Shown in pieces: positions 61,382-64,000 of a DNA stretch of 64,000 nucleotides (position 1 is its first letter; every line of letters begins with the position of its first letter). This DNA comes from Pseudomonadota bacterium (GTDB lineage: Bacteria > Pseudomonadota > Gammaproteobacteria > Burkholderiales > Gallionellaceae), in NCBI GenBank assembly GCA_021848465.1, contig JAJZUP010000001.1:868001-932000 (forward strand). The letters are read 5' to 3'. The position numbers and the translations under genes were made by a program. The notes under the pieces are model-generated. The model was given only the letters and a program-made list of their open reading frames with translations. It made no database searches and was not told where the DNA came from.

Positions 61382-62155
61382 TTACTTTTTCAGGGCTGCG
61401 AGGCGCTTCTTGGCAGTGCGTGCGGCCTCGGTATTCGGGAATTTTCCGATAACCTGCTTGAGGGCGGATTTCTCGCCATCCGTATTGCCCAGCAACTCCT
61501 GGCAATCGGCGATGCTCAGCAGGGCTTCCGCTACCTTGGGGTGCGAATCGTATTTCTGCACCAGTAGCTGGTAGTTGGCCAGGCTGTTCTTGTAGTCCTT
61601 CAGGATGAAGTACGAATTTCCCAGCCAGTAACGGATATTCGCGGCATGTGCCGATTTCGGGTAGTTGCTGAGGAAATCCTGAAAGGCATCGACGGCGTTC
61701 TGGAAATGCTCGGTTTTATAAAAATTGAAAGCCGCTTCGAGGGCGCGGTTTTCGGTTGCCGGATCGTCGGTTTTCGCTTGCGGGTTATTGGCCTTGGTAG
61801 CTGCGGCGGTGTCCACCGCTTCAAAGCGGTGCAGGCGCCCATCCAGGTCTACATAGAAGTCCTGGACCCGTTTTTCGGTTTCCTGCTGGTTGTGCAGCAA
61901 CTCCTCATTCTGGCCGCGCAGTTTGCGCAGCTCGGTATTCAGTGTGTCGATCGACATTTGCAGATCCAGCAGGGCGCTGGTCTGTTTCTTGTAGGCATCA
62001 TTGAGCTTGGTCAGCGAGGCCTCGGCTTCGGCGAGGCGCGCATCCATCTGCTGGATTTGCAGGCGCGCTTCTTCATCGTTGAACAGCCCCGCCGAAGCCG
62101 GGGCTGCCGCGACCAGCAATAGGAGGCTGAGCGATGAAAGGGCGAGCCTGCGCAT
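61382..62155 (-). CDS. cpoB: Tol-Pal system protein CpoB (YbgF)
   Basis: Signal peptide, coiled coil, then TPR ENRALEAAFNFYKTEHFQNAVDAFQDFLSNYPKSAHAANIRYWLGNSYF. Confidence 0.94.
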   Translation of the reverse strand: MRRLALSSLSLLLLVAAAPASAGLFNDEEARLQIQQMDARLAEAEASLTKLNDAYKKQTSALLDLQMSIDTLNTELRKLRGQNEELLHNQQETEKRVQDFYVDLDGRLHRFEAVDTAAATKANNPQAKTDDPATENRALEAAFNFYKTEHFQNAVDAFQDFLSNYPKSAHAANIRYWLGNSYFILKDYKNSLANYQLLVQKYDSHPKVAEALLSIADCQELLGNTDGEKSALKQVIGKFPNTEAARTAKKRLAALKK

Positions 62156-62157
62156 GC

Positions 62158-62736
62158 TTACTTGTAAATGATGTCGGCGCGGCGGTTTTGCGACCAGGCG
62201 GCCTCGTTATGCTCGGTTGCGCGCGGGCGCTCTTCGCCGTAGCTGAGGGTCTCGATCTGGTCATTGTGGGCACCGCTCAACACCAGGGCTTTCCTGGTGT
62301 TGTTTGCGCGGCGCTGTCCGAGTGCCAGGTTGTATTCGCTGCTGCCGCGCTCATCGGCATTGCCTTCCACGCGCGCCTTGCGCTCGGGATGGTCATGCAG
62401 GTATGCGCCGTGCGCCTGGATCACATCCTTGTCGCCGTCCTGGATGGCATCCACATCAAACGGGAAGAACACGCTGTTCTTCGGCGGGGTCATCGCCTCA
62501 TCGGCGGCGCTAGTTGTCTGAGCGGGTGCTGCTGCTTCGGCCTTCGGTGCGGCTGCGTTATCCAGCGTCTGGGCGCTCACATCGGCTGAGCCGGCGGTTC
62601 CGGTTGCGGGTGTTTCAGCCGCAGGGGTGGTGGCTGCGGGTTCGGCGGCATTCTCTGCAGGCTTTTCCTTGGTCGGTGCGCTGGAGCAGGCTGCGAGCAG
62701 ATTGACGACTAAGAAACCTAGGATCAGTTTTTTCAT
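62158..62736 (-). CDS. pal: Peptidoglycan-associated lipoprotein Pal
   Basis: Lipobox LLAAC; NSVFFPFDVDAIQ...VEGNADERGSSEYNLALGQRRANNTRKALVLSG OmpA-like domain. Confidence 0.96.
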   Translation of the reverse strand: MKKLILGFLVVNLLAACSSAPTKEKPAENAAEPAATTPAAETPATGTAGSADVSAQTLDNAAAPKAEAAAPAQTTSAADEAMTPPKNSVFFPFDVDAIQDGDKDVIQAHGAYLHDHPERKARVEGNADERGSSEYNLALGQRRANNTRKALVLSGAHNDQIETLSYGEERPRATEHNEAAWSQNRRADIIYK

Positions 62737-62750
62737 TGGGAACTCCTCAA

Positions 62751-64000
62751 TTACTGTTTAACGAACGGGCCCCAGACTGGCTCACGAATGTCACCTTGCT
62801 GTGGGGTCATCTTGAGTTTAACGCGACCATCGCTTGAAACGGTAGACAATATACCACGCCCGTTTACCTCGGTGGCAAACAGGATCAATTTGCCGTTGGG
62901 GGCGAAGCTTGGCTTTTTCTCCCAGCCGCCGGGCGTAAGTATCTGCACCTGGCCGCTCAGGAAGTCCTGCACGGCGATATGGAAAATGCCGTCGTTGAAT
63001 TGCGTATACACAAATGATTTGCCGTCCGGACTGTAGTGCGGGGAGAAGTTGTTGCTGCCTTCAAAGGTCAGGCGCTCCGCAGTCCCGCCGCTGACTGGCA
63101 TGCGGTAGATTTGCGCGCTGCCGCCGCGGTCCGATGTGAACAGCAGGAAGCGGCCATCCGGGGAAAAGGTCGGCTCGGTGTCGATCGCCTCGCTGAAGGT
63201 GATGCGGCGCAGGTCGCTGCCGTCCTTGCGCATCAGGTAGATTTGCGAAGAGCCGTCATGGGTGAGCACGATGGCAAGCTGTTGCCCGTCGGGCGACCAG
63301 GCCGGGGCGCTGTTGCTTCCGGGGTAGCTGGCCAGCAGCACCGGCTTTCCGGTCGCCAGGGGCTGCATGAAAACCATCGCGCGTCCGCGCTCAAAGCTCA
63401 CATAGGCCAGTGCGCTGCCGTCCGGTGACCAGGAAGGCGACATGATGGGCTGGTTTTGCGCCAGCAAGGTCTGCTCGCCAAAACCGTCGCTGTCGGCAAT
63501 CACCAGGCGGTTATAGCGGCCCTGGCGATTGACGTAAGCGATGCGCGTGCTAAAAACGCCGGGAGCGCCGGTCAGCTTCTCGTAGATGGCATCGGCAATG
63601 TGGTGGGCAATCGCACGCGCCTGCTCCGGGCTGGCGCTGACCGCCTGGGCGAGCAACTCGCCTTGCTTGACAGTATCCAGCAGATGAAAGCGCACCTCGA
63701 TATGTCCGTCCGGGAACTTGTCGACCTGACCGACCAGCAGCGATTCGACGTTCTGCCAGTTCGCATAATTGACATCCGGCACGTCATGCGGAGCTTTGCC
63801 GGCGGGATCGACCAGTTTGAACAGGCCGGTGCGCAACAGGTCGCTGCGGATGACTTCACTGACCTGCTGCTCAAGCTTGTCCTCGCCGGAAAACGGCACG
63901 ATCGTCATCGGCATCTGGTGCTCGCCGGCGCCGGTCACTTCGATGTCAAGTACGGCGCGCGCAGGCACGGCAATGAAAAACAAAATCATCAGACTGCATA
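62751..64000 (-). CDS. tolB: Tol-Pal system translocation protein TolB (5' end runs off the window)
   Basis: LDIEVTGAGEHQMPMTIVPFSGEDKLEQQVSEVIRSDLLRTGLFKLVDP; beta-propeller SPSWSPDGSALAYVSFERGR; frame still open at 64000. Confidence 0.95.
   Translation of the reverse strand, partial: CSLMILFFIAVPARAVLDIEVTGAGEHQMPMTIVPFSGEDKLEQQVSEVIRSDLLRTGLFKLVDPAGKAPHDVPDVNYANWQNVESLLVGQVDKFPDGHIEVRFHLLDTVKQGELLAQAVSASPEQARAIAHHIADAIYEKLTGAPGVFSTRIAYVNRQGRYNRLVIADSDGFGEQTLLAQNQPIMSPSWSPDGSALAYVSFERGRAMVFMQPLATGKPVLLASYPGSNSAPAWSPDGQQLAIVLTHDGSSQIYLMRKDGSDLRRITFSEAIDTEPTFSPDGRFLLFTSDRGGSAQIYRMPVSGGTAERLTFEGSNNFSPHYSPDGKSFVYTQFNDGIFHIAVQDFLSGQVQILTPGGWEKKPSFAPNGKLILFATEVNGRGILSTVSSDGRVKLKMTPQQGDIREPVWGPFVKQ

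Overview
The window looks like chromosomal DNA from a GC-rich betaproteobacterium, possibly Gallionellaceae-like (taxon is inference). It is mostly conserved housekeeping operons: aroC, tatD, tcdA, thrS-infC-rpmI-rplT-pheST-ihfA-merR, tRNA-Pro(GGG), glyQS, grpE-dnaK-dnaJ, leuA/leuC/leuD/leuB-asd, fimV-(CbiQ-like)-truA, cyaY/lptM-lysA, an RND efflux pair, and tolB-pal-cpoB-queE-queC-tRNA-Lys(TTT). Signalling genes are scattered through it: a PhnD-like binding protein paired with a hybrid histidine kinase, a Cache/HAMP-GGDEF protein, a FIST protein paired with a GAF-PAS-GGDEF-EAL protein, and a 1464-aa MASE1-CHASE-PAS-GGDEF-EAL protein. The most unusual non-coding structure is a ~586-bp non-coding foldback element (about 1771-2356) whose two arms match from the ends inward. 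It lies beside other repeat-like sequences and a possible antitoxin remnant. Other notable signals are an infC start at ATA (or ATT), two near-consensus sigma-32 promoters (grpE and dnaK), an intrinsic terminator just upstream of the thrS start, two copies of an intergenic hairpin repeat, an orphan short flagellin, and a small secreted-protein gene between leuC and leuD. No CRISPR array, prophage or complete IS element was seen.
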